This document shows positions 42,933 through 51,444 of a stretch of DNA of 64,000 bases, piece by piece; position 1 is the first letter of the stretch; every line of letters begins with the position of its first letter. The notes under the pieces are model-generated. The model was not told the origin of the DNA and searched no databases. It was given only the letters and a program-made list of their open reading frames with translations. The DNA is from an uncultured beta proteobacterium. GTDB lineage: Bacteria; Pseudomonadota; Gammaproteobacteria; Burkholderiales; SG8-41. The position numbers were made by a program, and so were the translations under genes. The DNA is taken from the NCBI GenBank assembly GCA_903889565.1, contig CAISYC010000068.1, positions 248,001-312,000 on the forward strand, written 5' to 3'.

Positions 42933-43167
42933 TGCAATTCCCGCAGTCGGTCGCGCGCGCAAGGGCGCATGGTGTTGTCATGGTAGGCGCGACGGCATGC
43001 GGTCAAACGCGGAACAGCGGCCGAAAAGCCGGTCTGTTCTCCGCTTTCCGGCAAATATCGACCACCCATTGCCGTCGGCGTAAACTGCCGGCGAACGCGC
43101 GGGCGGTTCAAGAGCGGCTTGAACGCTGCCGGCCCCGCGCTGTTATTCTGCCCGAGGAGAGACATCA

Positions 43168-44181
43168 ATGAGATTTGCCCGAACCCGCCGGGCGTGCCGC
43201 GCCGGTGGTGCGTGCCTGGCCGGCGCTGCGCTGGCGGTTGCCGCGGCAGCCGCGTTGTCAGCGCAACCGTTACCCGCCGACTATCCGAACAAGCCGATCC
43301 GCATCGTCGTGCCGTTTGCGCCCGGCGGCCCGGTCGATGTGGTCGGGCGTCTGATCATGCAACGACTGACCGTTTCGATGGGGCAGCCCTTCGTGCTCGA
43401 CAATCGCGGCGGCGGCGGTTCGGCGCTCGGCGCCGAAATCGTCGCCAAGTCGCCGGCGGACGGCTACAACTGGCTGCTCAACACCGGCTCGCAGACCTCG
43501 ATTGCGGCGTTCAACGAAAACGTGACCTTCGACGCCATTCGCGATTTCACGCCGGTAACGATGGCGGCGCGCAATTTCGGCCAGGTGCTGATCGTGCATC
43601 CCGGCGTGGCGGCGAAAACCGTACAGGAATTGATCGCACTGGCGAAAGCGCGGCCGGGCAAACTGAATTACGCCTCGGCCGGCATCGGCAACATCACTTA
43701 CATCGCCGCCGAGATGATGAAGGTCGCCGCCGGCGTGCAGATCCTCGACATTCAATACAAAGGCACCGGGCCGGCGACCGGCGATTTGCTCGGCGGTCAC
43801 GTCGATATGCTGTTTTCGCCGACGCAGACTTCGCTGCAACTGATCCAGACCGGTCGCGTTCGCGCGCTGGCAATGACCGGCTCGACGCGCTGGAAAATGC
43901 TGCCCGAGGTGCCGACCATGCAGGAGGCGGGCTTCAAGGACTACGATCTGGTGGGCTGGTTCGGGCTATGGCTGCCGGCGGGGGCGTCGCCCGCACTGGT
44001 CAAGCGCATTTACGACGAAACAGCGCGCGCGCTCACCGACGCGGAGTTGCGCCAGCGTTTCGACGACGTCGGACTCGAGGCGGTCGGCATGCCGACCGGT
44101 GCATTTGCGAAATTCTGCGCGCGCGATGCTGCGGCGATGCGCGAACTTGCGCGCAAAATCGGTTACGCCGCCAGGCAATAA
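43168..44181 (+). CDS. Bug-family substrate-binding protein
   Basis: A 337-residue classical Bug receptor. The signal region is long and Ala-rich (AGAALAVAAAAALSAQ). Then IRIVVPFAPGGPVDVVGR (loop 1), DNRGGGGSALG (loop 2), IQYKGTGPA and EVPTMQEAGFKDYD. GAGGAG lies eight bases before ATG 43168. It stands alone, with the divergent TPR-methyltransferase gene upstream and a convergent secreted protein downstream. Confidence 0.94.
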   Translation: MRFARTRRACRAGGACLAGAALAVAAAAALSAQPLPADYPNKPIRIVVPFAPGGPVDVVGRLIMQRLTVSMGQPFVLDNRGGGGSALGAEIVAKSPADGYNWLLNTGSQTSIAAFNENVTFDAIRDFTPVTMAARNFGQVLIVHPGVAAKTVQELIALAKARPGKLNYASAGIGNITYIAAEMMKVAAGVQILDIQYKGTGPATGDLLGGHVDMLFSPTQTSLQLIQTGRVRALAMTGSTRWKMLPEVPTMQEAGFKDYDLVGWFGLWLPAGASPALVKRIYDETARALTDAELRQRFDDVGLEAVGMPTGAFAKFCARDAAAMRELARKIGYAARQ

Positions 44182-44202
44182 GCGCTGCGTTTGTTCTGAA
44201 AT

Positions 44203-44805
44203 TTACTGCGGCGGTTTGACGCCGTCCTTGCTGACCTGCACGCGCGAGGCGACGACCTTGCCGTCGTTGTTCATGGCAGCCTGAATATAGGCGTATTCGC
44301 CGACCTTGACCAGCGAGCGGTCGCCGTCCACTGCCATCACCACCGGCGTGCCCTCCGGCACCAGCACGGTTTGCGAACCATCCTTGTATTTGAGCGTCAG
44401 TTCGCGGCCGCTGCCGGCCGTCGCCACCGCCGACACAGCGGCGTTGGTCATGTTCGAATTGGGTTCCAGATCCCATGCGCGATGACCTTCGTTCGGAATC
44501 GGCCGGTCGGCCGGGAATACGTGCACTTCGCGCGCGATCAGTTTGCCGTCGGCGCCGGGCACGGTGGTGGTGCCCATCGGTGTGCCGGGCTTGATGTCGG
44601 CAAGCCTGATGGCTTTCGGATAGGCGAAGGTGGTGGCCGGCTCGATTTCCACCTTGACCTCGCGGCCTTCGCGCGTTTTGACCAGAACGGTGTTGCCGTC
44701 GATCGCGGCGATGGTGCCGCGGATGCGCATCGCAAGCTGTGCGTTTGCCGAGGTTGCAGCCACGAGCAGGGCACCGCAAATGACGGCAGTGAGAATTTTT
44801 TGCAT
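44203..44805 (-). CDS. Secreted beta-rich protein, DUF5666-like
   Basis: A 200-residue exported protein: signal peptide MQKILTAVICGALLVAATSANAQ, then short beta-strand repeats beginning MRIRGTIAAIDGNTVLVKTREGREVKVEIEP. A second repeat-like stretch is RELTLKYKDGSQTVLVPEGTPVV and a third VKVGEYAYIQAAMNNDGKVVASRVQV. Such OB-like modules occur in DUF5666-type proteins of unknown function. GGAGG lies before ATG 44805. It is divergent from the GlcG-like gene. Role unknown. Confidence 0.72.
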   Translation of the reverse strand: MQKILTAVICGALLVAATSANAQLAMRIRGTIAAIDGNTVLVKTREGREVKVEIEPATTFAYPKAIRLADIKPGTPMGTTTVPGADGKLIAREVHVFPADRPIPNEGHRAWDLEPNSNMTNAAVSAVATAGSGRELTLKYKDGSQTVLVPEGTPVVMAVDGDRSLVKVGEYAYIQAAMNNDGKVVASRVQVSKDGVKPPQ

Positions 44806-45012
44806 AGGGGGCCTCCGGAATAATCGCGCCATCGTCTGCCGGATGCCGCGCGCTGTCAACCGTATTGCAGGCGTGGATATTGATGCGCGGCCCGGCTGCT
44901 TGCGCCGCCTGCGGTGGCAGCGCAGAATGGCCGTCCGCACCAGAACATTCCAGCACGACCGGCGGCAGGTGGCGGCGAGAATGACGGTGTTCATCCAAGG
45001 GAGGAAACTCTA

Positions 45013-45531
45013 GTGAAATCGCGCACTCTTGCAACAGCGGTATTTGCGGCGGGTTGTTTGATTGCGGGCGCCGGCCAGGCCCAACCGACACCCAATCCGC
45101 TCGACGTTATTCCCGACAACATGCCGTTCGACGTGCCCTATGGCGCGCCGATCTCGCTCGATCGCGCAGAGAGCCTGATCGCCGCCGCGGTGGCGGAATC
45201 AAAGAAACGCAACTGGAAGATGAATGTCGCGGTCGTTGATTCCGGCGGCAACCTCGTTGCCTTCCAGCGCATGGACGGCGCGCAACTCGCATCAATCGCG
45301 ATTGCCGAACACAAGGCGCGCGCGGCCGCCAAGTTCCGGCGTGAAACGAAGCTGCTCGAGAATGCGATCCAGACCTACAACTATGTCGCGACACTCGATG
45401 ATGTCATCGCGTCGCGCGGCGGCATTCCTCTGATCGAGGGCGGCAAATTGATCGGCGCCATCGGTTGCTCGGGCGGCGCCGGTTCGCAGGACGAGGCCGT
45501 GTGCAAGGTTGGTGCGGCGAGTCTCAAGTAG
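45013..45531 (+). CDS. Secreted GlcG/HbpS-like protein
   Basis: A 172-residue protein with a signal peptide (LATAVFAAGCLIAGAGQAQ) and a GlcG/HbpS domain: LIAAAVAESKKRNWKMNVAVVDSGGNLVAFQRMDGA, then a K-x-A-A-x-F region, and the Gly-rich end GGIPLIEGGKLIGAIGCSGG. GlcG-type proteins accompany glycolate use; the Streptomyces HbpS binds heme or degrades it. A Sec-exported form is common in beta-proteobacteria. GTG 45013 has GGGAGG before it at a good distance. Ends at a bidirectional terminator. Confidence 0.87.
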   Translation: MKSRTLATAVFAAGCLIAGAGQAQPTPNPLDVIPDNMPFDVPYGAPISLDRAESLIAAAVAESKKRNWKMNVAVVDSGGNLVAFQRMDGAQLASIAIAEHKARAAAKFRRETKLLENAIQTYNYVATLDDVIASRGGIPLIEGGKLIGAIGCSGGAGSQDEAVCKVGAASLK

Positions 45532-45550
45532 TCTGTTTTGCAGGCAAAAA

Positions 45551-45576
45551 AACGCCACCGCGAGGTGGCGTTTTTT
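45551..45576. terminator. Bidirectional rho-independent terminator
   Basis: AACGCCACC pairs with GGTGGCGTT over a GCGA tetraloop, with A's before and T's after. It lies between the convergent GlcG-like gene and the 92-residue gene and suits both. Confidence 0.9.
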
Positions 45577-45604
45577 ATTGCTTCGCGACTGCCCGCTGCG
45601 GCGC

Positions 45605-45883
45605 TTAAAACTCGTCGTCGAGATCGTCGTCGTTGCCAGCCGCGGCGACCACCGGCTCGGCGAAATCTTCCTCAATCAACTCGTCCGCCGACACCGGCGC
45701 GCAATCGACTGCGGCGTCGTAGGCGGCGAGCGCGGCATTCGCGCGCGTGCCGAACGGGCGGTCGAGCGGATGGCAGATATGGCGCGGCAGGTCCCATTTG
45801 GCGGCGCGTTCGGCAACTGCGCGGGCAACCGCCGGATCGAACAGGGCGGCGAAGCTGGACTGCAGGGTGTTCTCTTGTGTCAT
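45605..45883 (-). CDS. Hypothetical 92-residue acidic protein
   Basis: A small cytosolic protein, alpha-helical by composition (MTQENTLQSSFAALFDPAVARAVAERAAKWDLP), with an acidic tail NDDDLDDEF. GGAG sits six bases before ATG 45883, and a terminator follows the gene. Family not recognised, but the ribosome site, terminator and composition support real coding. Confidence 0.6.
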   Translation of the reverse strand: MTQENTLQSSFAALFDPAVARAVAERAAKWDLPRHICHPLDRPFGTRANAALAAYDAAVDCAPVSADELIEEDFAEPVVAAAGNDDDLDDEF

Positions 45884-46121
45884 GGAAGTCTCCGTCGGTT
45901 GGTTGGTGGATTTGATGGTTCACACTGTAGCGCGGGTGGCGGCTGGCTGAAGTCGGCGGCTGGCGGTAAATTTTGTAGGAATGTCGCCTACAAGGCCGCC
46001 GCGGCGCGCCCTTGACACCGGTGGCAGCGCGCGGCTAAGTTCGGTTCTCAAAAAAGAAAACCGCCGCGCATCCGTTGCCGCGCGCACGGCCGAAATTCAC
46101 CACCCCGAAAGAGGACCTCTT

Positions 46122-46865
46122 GTGGATCGATCGCTCTGGATCAGTTGGTACAATCTGCCCGCAGTTTCACGCGAGCCTTATTTGAATTGGCTGCACGGGG
46201 GATTCATGGCGAAGCTCGCCCGGCGCCCGGGCGTGCTGTGGGCGGCGCACTATGAGGTGCAAAAATACGAGATTCCGGCGCGTATACGGCCGACCACCGA
46301 TCCGGCCGTGCCCGGTGGCAACGACTACATCCTGATCCTCGGCGCGGCAAGTTCGCATGCGTTTTCAAAACCGCTCGATTCCTTCGTCAACAAAACCGGC
46401 GACGCGGGCGAACCCGACGTGACGGCGGACGACCGCAAAATGCTGGCGTTGCGCAGCGCGGAACGCATCAGCATCATGACCGAAGAGGCGCGCATCAACG
46501 GCCCCGAGATCGAAACGCGCCCTGATGGCAGCGTGCCGGCTCCCTGCATCCAGCTCGGCAGTTTCAACGGCAACGATCAGGCGGCGGAAGATGAACTGCT
46601 GGCCTGGTACGCGCGCTGGCGCATGCCGGCGCTGGGCCGGTTGCCGGGCTGCGTCGCCTTGCGCAAAATGGTCTCGGTCACCGGCTGGGCCAAACACGGC
46701 GTGATGTACGAATTCACCTCGTTCGATGTGCGCAATGCGGCGATGAAGGAAATGAGCGGTCTTTATCCGGAAATGACGGCGTGGACCGAACGCTTCATAC
46801 CGCATCTCACCCACTCGCATGGCTCGCCGCACATCGGTGTGCGTCTGTGGCCGGCGGTCAAATAA
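46122..46865 (+). CDS. Hypothetical protein, possible tandem dimeric alpha/beta barrel
   Basis: A 247-residue cytosolic protein. It starts at GTG 46122 (VDRSLWISWYNLP), with AGAGGA upstream; the frame remains open to 45981 but without similarity there. The N-terminal half has SREPYLNWLHGGFMAKLARRPGVLWAAHYEV and the second half ELLAWYARWRMPALGRLPGCVALRKMVSV, a similar helix-strand order. This suggests two ferredoxin-like (dimeric alpha/beta barrel, EthD/DABB-like) domains. An alpha/beta hydrolase gene follows after 29 bp in the same direction. Function unknown. Confidence 0.62.
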   Translation: MDRSLWISWYNLPAVSREPYLNWLHGGFMAKLARRPGVLWAAHYEVQKYEIPARIRPTTDPAVPGGNDYILILGAASSHAFSKPLDSFVNKTGDAGEPDVTADDRKMLALRSAERISIMTEEARINGPEIETRPDGSVPAPCIQLGSFNGNDQAAEDELLAWYARWRMPALGRLPGCVALRKMVSVTGWAKHGVMYEFTSFDVRNAAMKEMSGLYPEMTAWTERFIPHLTHSHGSPHIGVRLWPAVK

Positions 46866-46894
46866 TTTCGATTCGGACCAAACGGAAAATAAAA

Positions 46895-47749
46895 ATGGCT
46901 TTCGTAACCATTGATGGCATCAAAACCAATTATCAGGTCACCGGCAGCGGCACGCCGCTGCTGATGCTGGCCCCCGGCGGCTTCGATTCGTCGATCATGC
47001 GCTGGTCGGCGAGCGGGGCGTGGAAGGAGTTGCTTCCGCTCAACGCACTTGCCGACCAGTTTCAGGTCATTGCCTACGACCGCCGCGAGGCCGGCGATTC
47101 GGGCGGTCGCATCGAGGTGCTGACCTGGGAACTCTATGTCAAACAGGCGATGGGTCTGCTCGACCATCTTGGCGTCGACAGTGCCTATGTGATCGGCGGT
47201 TGCATGGGCGTGTCGGTGGCGCTGGCGATCGGACACGCGGCACCTGCGCGCGTGCGCGGCCTGCTGTTGCACTGGCCGGTCGGCGGCTATCGCTGGATGC
47301 ACAAGGGTCGCGGCTTTTTCGACGGCCATATCGCTTATGTGCGCGAGCACGGTCTTGCGGCCGCGCTGGCGCGCGCGAAGGAACTGAAGTCATTCTGGCG
47401 TGGTGACCCGAGCGGCGGACCGTTTTCAGCGGCGCTGGCGAACGATCCGGCGCTGGCCGATGCCTTCGTCAAACAGGATCTGGCATCGTATATCCGCATT
47501 CTCGAACGCAGCCGCGATACGCTGTTCAACGACACCATGCCCTCGGGTGCCACCGGCGAGCAGGTGATCGCGATGAAGCCGCCGGCCTGCATCATGTCGG
47601 GCAACGACGCGGCGCATGCGCATTCGGCGGCGGTGGCTTTGCGCGAGCTGTTGCCGAAGAACCAGCTGTCGCCGCTGATGCCGCCGGCACAGACCGGCCC
47701 GGCAGTCGGCGCGTGGATCCGCGAATCAGTGAAGTGGATGCAGCAATAA
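46895..47749 (+). CDS. Alpha/beta hydrolase fold protein with Cys at the nucleophile position
   Basis: A 284-residue protein of the alpha/beta hydrolase fold. It begins with a typical MAFVTIDGIKTNYQVTGSG and has LLMLAPGGFDSS (oxyanion), AYDRREAGDSGG and the nucleophile elbow VIGGCMGVSVAL, where Cys103 replaces Ser. Asp238 in MSGNDAAHAHSA lies where the acid sits. The catalytic His expected near the C-terminus is absent: none occurs after His243. It may be a thiol hydrolase like dienelactone hydrolase, or an inactive or non-hydrolytic protein. Follows the gene at 46122 by 29 bp. Confidence 0.85.
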   Translation: MAFVTIDGIKTNYQVTGSGTPLLMLAPGGFDSSIMRWSASGAWKELLPLNALADQFQVIAYDRREAGDSGGRIEVLTWELYVKQAMGLLDHLGVDSAYVIGGCMGVSVALAIGHAAPARVRGLLLHWPVGGYRWMHKGRGFFDGHIAYVREHGLAAALARAKELKSFWRGDPSGGPFSAALANDPALADAFVKQDLASYIRILERSRDTLFNDTMPSGATGEQVIAMKPPACIMSGNDAAHAHSAAVALRELLPKNQLSPLMPPAQTGPAVGAWIRESVKWMQQ

Positions 47750-47916
47750 GTAGCGCATGCGACCCGCATGCAACGTGGTATCAACTGCTGCAATTACCGC
47801 TGCAGGCGGGGCGCCTGCACCACAAAAGCGGCAATGCGGCGCAGGTGGGTGAATGGCAATTGGCCTGCTCTGAACGACCGCAGGCATTATTTTCGTAAAC
47901 GCGGCCTGCACTATCT

Positions 47917-47956
47917 TTCTCCTTCCACCCTCGAGTGGGAAGGCAGGGATGGGGGG
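47917..47956. repeat. Pyrimidine/purine-rich palindrome
   Basis: CTCCTTCCACCCTCGAGTGGGAAGG-like sequence with a self-complementary core, TTCCACCCTCGAGTGGGAAGG, between the hydrolase and aminotransferase ends. It belongs to a loose set of CCCTCTCCC/GGGAGAGGG elements that recur at gene ends in the window's last third. Confidence 0.6.
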
Positions 47957-47962
47957 TAAACC

Positions 47963-49327
47963 TTAAACCCGCAGCGTCGCCGCCGTTTCATCCAGCGCGA
48001 GCCGCAGTCGCTTCAGCAATTCCGCGATCTCCGCTTCGCTGATCACCAGCGGCGGGCACAGCGCCAGCGTGTCGCCGATCGCGCGCAGGATCAGGCCGTG
48101 TTTTTCGCAGATCGCGGCGCAGACCGCGCCGATCTTTTGATTTTCGTCGAAGGGCTCGCGCATCACTTTGCTGCGCACCAGTTCGACTCCGGCGAGCAGA
48201 CCCATGCCGCGCACCTCACCGACCAGCGGATGCGATGCGAGTTCGCGCAGGCCGCCGAGAAAGGGCGCTTCGAGCCGGCGCACGCGCGCGGGGAAATCTT
48301 CCGTCTCATAAATGCGGATCGCTTCACGCGCGACCGCGCTCGCCACCGGATGTCCGCAATAGGTCATGGTGAGACCGAATACGCCGAGTTCGTCGCTCTG
48401 CCGCGCGATCGCCTGAAACACGCGCTCGTTGATCATCAGCGCCGAGATCGGAATGTAAGCGCCCGACAGGCCCTTCGCGCAGACCAGCATGTCGGGCACG
48501 ATATTCATGGCGGTGCTGCCGAACATGTGGCCGGTGCGCGCGAAGCCGGTGACGACCTCGTCGCACACCAGCAGAATGTCGTGTTTCTTCAGCAGCGCCT
48601 GCAGGCCGTCGAAGTAACCGGCCGGCGGCACGATCACGCCGCCGGCGGCGATGATCGGTTCGGTGAAAAATGCCGCGATCGTATCCGCACCTTCAAACAG
48701 GATGCGCGCTTCGAGATCCGCCAGCAGTCGCTGCGTGAATGCCGACTCCGATTCGTCCGGTTTCGCGCCGCGATAAAAATGCGGACAGGCAACATGCAGA
48801 AAGCCCGGCAGCGGCAGGCCGAAGCCGGCGTGGTTGTAACTCACCCCCGACAGGCTTGCCGACGCGATGGTGTTGCCGTGATACGACTGCCGGTGCGCGA
48901 GCAGTTTGCGCTTGGCCGGTTTGCCGACGGCGTTCCAGTAATACCACGCCAGGCGCACGGCGCAGTCGTTGGCTTCCGAGCCGGAATTGGCGAACCACAC
49001 GCGTGACATCGGCGCCGGTGCGATGACCAGAAGTTTTTCGGCGAGTTCGATCGCGGCCGGATGGCTCTTGTGACTGATCAGCGGGTAGTAGGCGAGCTGC
49101 GCCATCTGTTTCGCGGCGACGGCGGCGAGCCGCTGTTCGCCGTAACCGAGCGAGATGCACCACAGGCCCGACATCGCCTCGAGATATTCGCGGCCGTGAT
49201 TGTCGGTCACCCAGACGCCGTGACCGCGTTCGATCACCGTCGGACCGAGTTCGAGATGACGTTTGAGATTGGTCAGCCCGTGGATGACGGATTGCGCGTC
49301 GCGCGCTTCGAGAGAGGCGGGATTCAT
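47963..49327 (-). CDS. Class III aminotransferase (omega-amino acid:pyruvate type)
   Basis: A 454-residue PLP enzyme of normal length. SGLWCISLGYG near 53, WFANSGSEANDCAVRLAW near 111 (phosphate site), SYHGNTIASASLSG near 148, and VCDEVVTGFARTG near 254 with Asp256 pairing to the PLP ring nitrogen. The Schiff-base lysine is Lys285 in LVCAKGLSGAY. It moves an amino group from a beta- or omega-amino acid or amine to pyruvate or an oxoacid. ATG 49327 (MNPASLEARD) is chosen; longer frame is unlikely. Divergent from the GNAT gene with 74 bp between. Confidence 0.92.
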   Translation of the reverse strand: MNPASLEARDAQSVIHGLTNLKRHLELGPTVIERGHGVWVTDNHGREYLEAMSGLWCISLGYGEQRLAAVAAKQMAQLAYYPLISHKSHPAAIELAEKLLVIAPAPMSRVWFANSGSEANDCAVRLAWYYWNAVGKPAKRKLLAHRQSYHGNTIASASLSGVSYNHAGFGLPLPGFLHVACPHFYRGAKPDESESAFTQRLLADLEARILFEGADTIAAFFTEPIIAAGGVIVPPAGYFDGLQALLKKHDILLVCDEVVTGFARTGHMFGSTAMNIVPDMLVCAKGLSGAYIPISALMINERVFQAIARQSDELGVFGLTMTYCGHPVASAVAREAIRIYETEDFPARVRRLEAPFLGGLRELASHPLVGEVRGMGLLAGVELVRSKVMREPFDENQKIGAVCAAICEKHGLILRAIGDTLALCPPLVISEAEIAELLKRLRLALDETAATLRV

Positions 49328-49401
49328 GTCGGGGCATATGGTAGCAAATGCGTTGAAAGTGGTAGGCTGTAAGCCGGTTCGAATGTTCCCCCTTGGCTTA
49401 A

Positions 49402-50088
49402 ATGAATACACTGGCCGACTGGAAGCCCCGCCCGCGCCCCGCGCGCGTGACCTTGACCGGCGCGTGGTGCCGGCTGGAACCGCTTGACCCTGCGGCGCAT
49501 GGCGATCCGTTGTTCGCGGCGTCGATGGCGCCGGGGGCGGAGCCGCGCTTTCGTTATCTGTTCGACACGCCGCAGGACCGCGCCGGCTTCGAACAATGGC
49601 TGCGGCGGATGGCGGCGAGCGACGATCCGCTGTGTTTCGCCGTCATCGACCGCGCGAGCGGCCGCTGCGAAGGCCGCCAGTGCCTGATGCGCGTGACGCC
49701 CGAGCACGGCGTCATTGAAATCGGCAGCATTCTGTGGGGACCGGCGATTGCGCGCACGCGCGTCGCCACCGAAGCGCTGTTTATGTTCGCGCGATACGTG
49801 TTCGAGGAACTCGGTTACCGCCGCTTTGAATGGAAATGCGACGCGCGCAATGAGCCGTCGCGGCGCGCGGCGGCGCGTTTCGGCTTTGCCTATGAAGGTC
49901 TGTTTCGCCAGCACATGGTGGTCAAGGGAGAGAGCCGCGATACGGCGTGGTTTTCGATGGTCGATCGCGACTGGCCAGCGCTGCGCGCGAACCATGAGGG
50001 CTGGCTGGCGCCATCGAATTTCGACGAGCACGGGCGCCAGCGCAGGCGGCTGGCAGAATTTGCGGTGGATAACCGGGCAATGGAGTGA
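49402..50088 (+). CDS. GNAT N-acetyltransferase, RimJ/RimL-like
   Basis: A 228-residue protein of the RimL-like GNAT branch. It has WCRLEPLDPAAHGDPLF at the start, then IEIGSILWGPAIARTRVATEALFMFARYVFEELGYRRFEWKCDARNEPSRRAAARFGFAYEGLFR. The stretch ends in the characteristic N-x-x-S-x-x-x-A-x-x-x-G-F acetyl-CoA-binding pattern. It could acetylate a protein N-terminus or a small molecule. Followed four bases after the stop by the next gene, so likely co-transcribed. Confidence 0.88.
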   Translation: MNTLADWKPRPRPARVTLTGAWCRLEPLDPAAHGDPLFAASMAPGAEPRFRYLFDTPQDRAGFEQWLRRMAASDDPLCFAVIDRASGRCEGRQCLMRVTPEHGVIEIGSILWGPAIARTRVATEALFMFARYVFEELGYRRFEWKCDARNEPSRRAAARFGFAYEGLFRQHMVVKGESRDTAWFSMVDRDWPALRANHEGWLAPSNFDEHGRQRRRLAEFAVDNRAME

Positions 50089-50092
50089 GGCA

Positions 50093-50464
50093 ATGACAAA
50101 AATTACTGAAATCAACTGGCTGAAAGAACCGGAAGAGCACGACTATCCGGCCGCGCAGTCTTATCTGAACCTGATCTTCGACGATGCGGCGGCGGCCACG
50201 CTGGCCAACAAACTCAGGCACGCGCCGATGACGTCGTTCAAGGCGAAGGATATTTTTCGCGCCTCCGGGCTGACGCTGCTCGGCGTCAGCAACAGCCATG
50301 TCGACAAGGACCAGAAGAAAATCGTTTCCGGCAAAGCGGTGTCGCCGCTGTTGCTGGTGCGCGACGGCGCCCGCGGAAGGGTGATCATCGCCGACGGTTA
50401 CCACCGGCTGTGCGCGGTGTATTCCTTCGACGAGGATGCCGTGATCCCCTGCAAAATCGCCTAG
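50093..50464 (+). CDS. Small ParB/Srx-like fold hypothetical protein
   Basis: A 123-residue protein. Near the C-terminus, RVIIADGYHRLCAVYSFDEDAVIPCKI resembles the G-x-H-R-x-x-A motif of ParB N-terminal/sulfiredoxin-like folds (usually IDGHHRLAA). The first 60 residues are helical. Such stand-alone proteins are common but unstudied. It lies between the GNAT gene (four bases before) and the TMEM175-like gene (10 bp after). Function unknown. Confidence 0.75.
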   Translation: MTKITEINWLKEPEEHDYPAAQSYLNLIFDDAAAATLANKLRHAPMTSFKAKDIFRASGLTLLGVSNSHVDKDQKKIVSGKAVSPLLLVRDGARGRVIIADGYHRLCAVYSFDEDAVIPCKIA

Positions 50465-50474
50465 GCGCCGGCGC

Positions 50475-51056
50475 GTGGAAAAAAACCGCCTTGAGGCGTT
50501 CAGCGACGGCGTCATCGCCATCATCATCACCATCATGGTGCTGGAATTAAAAGTGCCGCATGGCGACGGCATCGAGGCGCTGGCGCCGCTGTTTGCGGTG
50601 TTTCTGAGCTATGTTCTTAGCTTCGTCTATATCGGCATCTACTGGAACAATCATCATCACATGCTGCATACCGTTCGCCGCGTGACCGGTTCAATCCTGT
50701 GGGCCAATCTGCATCTGCTGTTCTGGCTGTCGCTGATTCCGTTCACGACCGGCTGGATGGGCGAAAACCACTTTGCATCGGCGCCGGCGGCGCTCTACGG
50801 CGTGACGCTGCTGATGGCGGCGATCGCATACTGGATTCTGCAGCAGGTCATTATCGCGGCGCAGGGCCCGGAGTCGATGCTGCGGAAGGCGATCGGCAGC
50901 GACTGGAAAGGCCGGCTGTCGCCCGTCCTGTACGCGGTGGCGATCGTGCTGGCGCTATGGTTGCCATGGGTTTCGATCACGCTCTATGTGTTCGTCGCGC
51001 TGATGTGGCTGGTGCCCGACCGGCGCATCGAACGCGTGCTGGCGGCGGCAGAATGA
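50475..51056 (+). CDS. TMEM175/DUF1211-family membrane protein
   Basis: A 193-residue inner-membrane protein with five or six helices. The first begins with RLEAFSDGVIAIIITIMVLEL, the hallmark FSDGVxAI motif of TMEM175 potassium-channel-like proteins. Bacterial homologues are tetramers or dimers of two-repeat or single-repeat chains. IGIYWNNHHHMLHTV near 55-70 and LFWLSLIPFTTGWMGEN near 85 are also typical. The GTG 50475 start is the only one that includes the motif. Ion selectivity cannot be judged. Confidence 0.88.
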   Translation: MEKNRLEAFSDGVIAIIITIMVLELKVPHGDGIEALAPLFAVFLSYVLSFVYIGIYWNNHHHMLHTVRRVTGSILWANLHLLFWLSLIPFTTGWMGENHFASAPAALYGVTLLMAAIAYWILQQVIIAAQGPESMLRKAIGSDWKGRLSPVLYAVAIVLALWLPWVSITLYVFVALMWLVPDRRIERVLAAAE

Positions 51057-51104
51057 GCGCGGCATCATGGGCGGCAGTCAACGTGTAATGGACGAGGGAC
51101 CTGC

Positions 51105-51434
51105 ATGAAACTGTTCGTCTTCCTGTTTATGAGTCTTGTGGTGGTGAGCCTGATCCTGTTCGACATCGTCCTCAACCGGCAATGCCGCTATCACGTCGAG
51201 CAATGGCGCGCGGACGGCTGCCCCTGGGGTTTCTTCAGTTTTCCGCGCGAAACCGGCTTCATCGCCGGCTGCAGGGCACGCAATGGCGTGTTCCGGGCGT
51301 GGCTGCTGGGCAGCCCCGCATGGCTGGAGCGCGACGCGTTGGCCATGAACTGCGTTTACCTCCTTCGCATCACCGTGGCGATGGCCTGCCTGTCGTGGGC
51401 GTTTGTCGTCATGATGATGATCAAATCGGCATAA
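51105..51434 (+). CDS. Hypothetical two-span membrane protein
   Basis: A 109-residue protein with an N-terminal helix (MKLFVFLFMSLVVVSLILFDIV), a Cys-containing loop (NRQCRYHVEQWRADGCPWGFFSFPRETGF) and a C-terminal helix (LLRITVAMACLSWAFVVMMMI). GAGGGAC lies six bases before ATG 51105. No family recognised. It lies in a run of small membrane-protein genes. Confidence 0.6.
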   Translation: MKLFVFLFMSLVVVSLILFDIVLNRQCRYHVEQWRADGCPWGFFSFPRETGFIAGCRARNGVFRAWLLGSPAWLERDALAMNCVYLLRITVAMACLSWAFVVMMMIKSA

Positions 51435-51444
51435 ACGGCGGATC

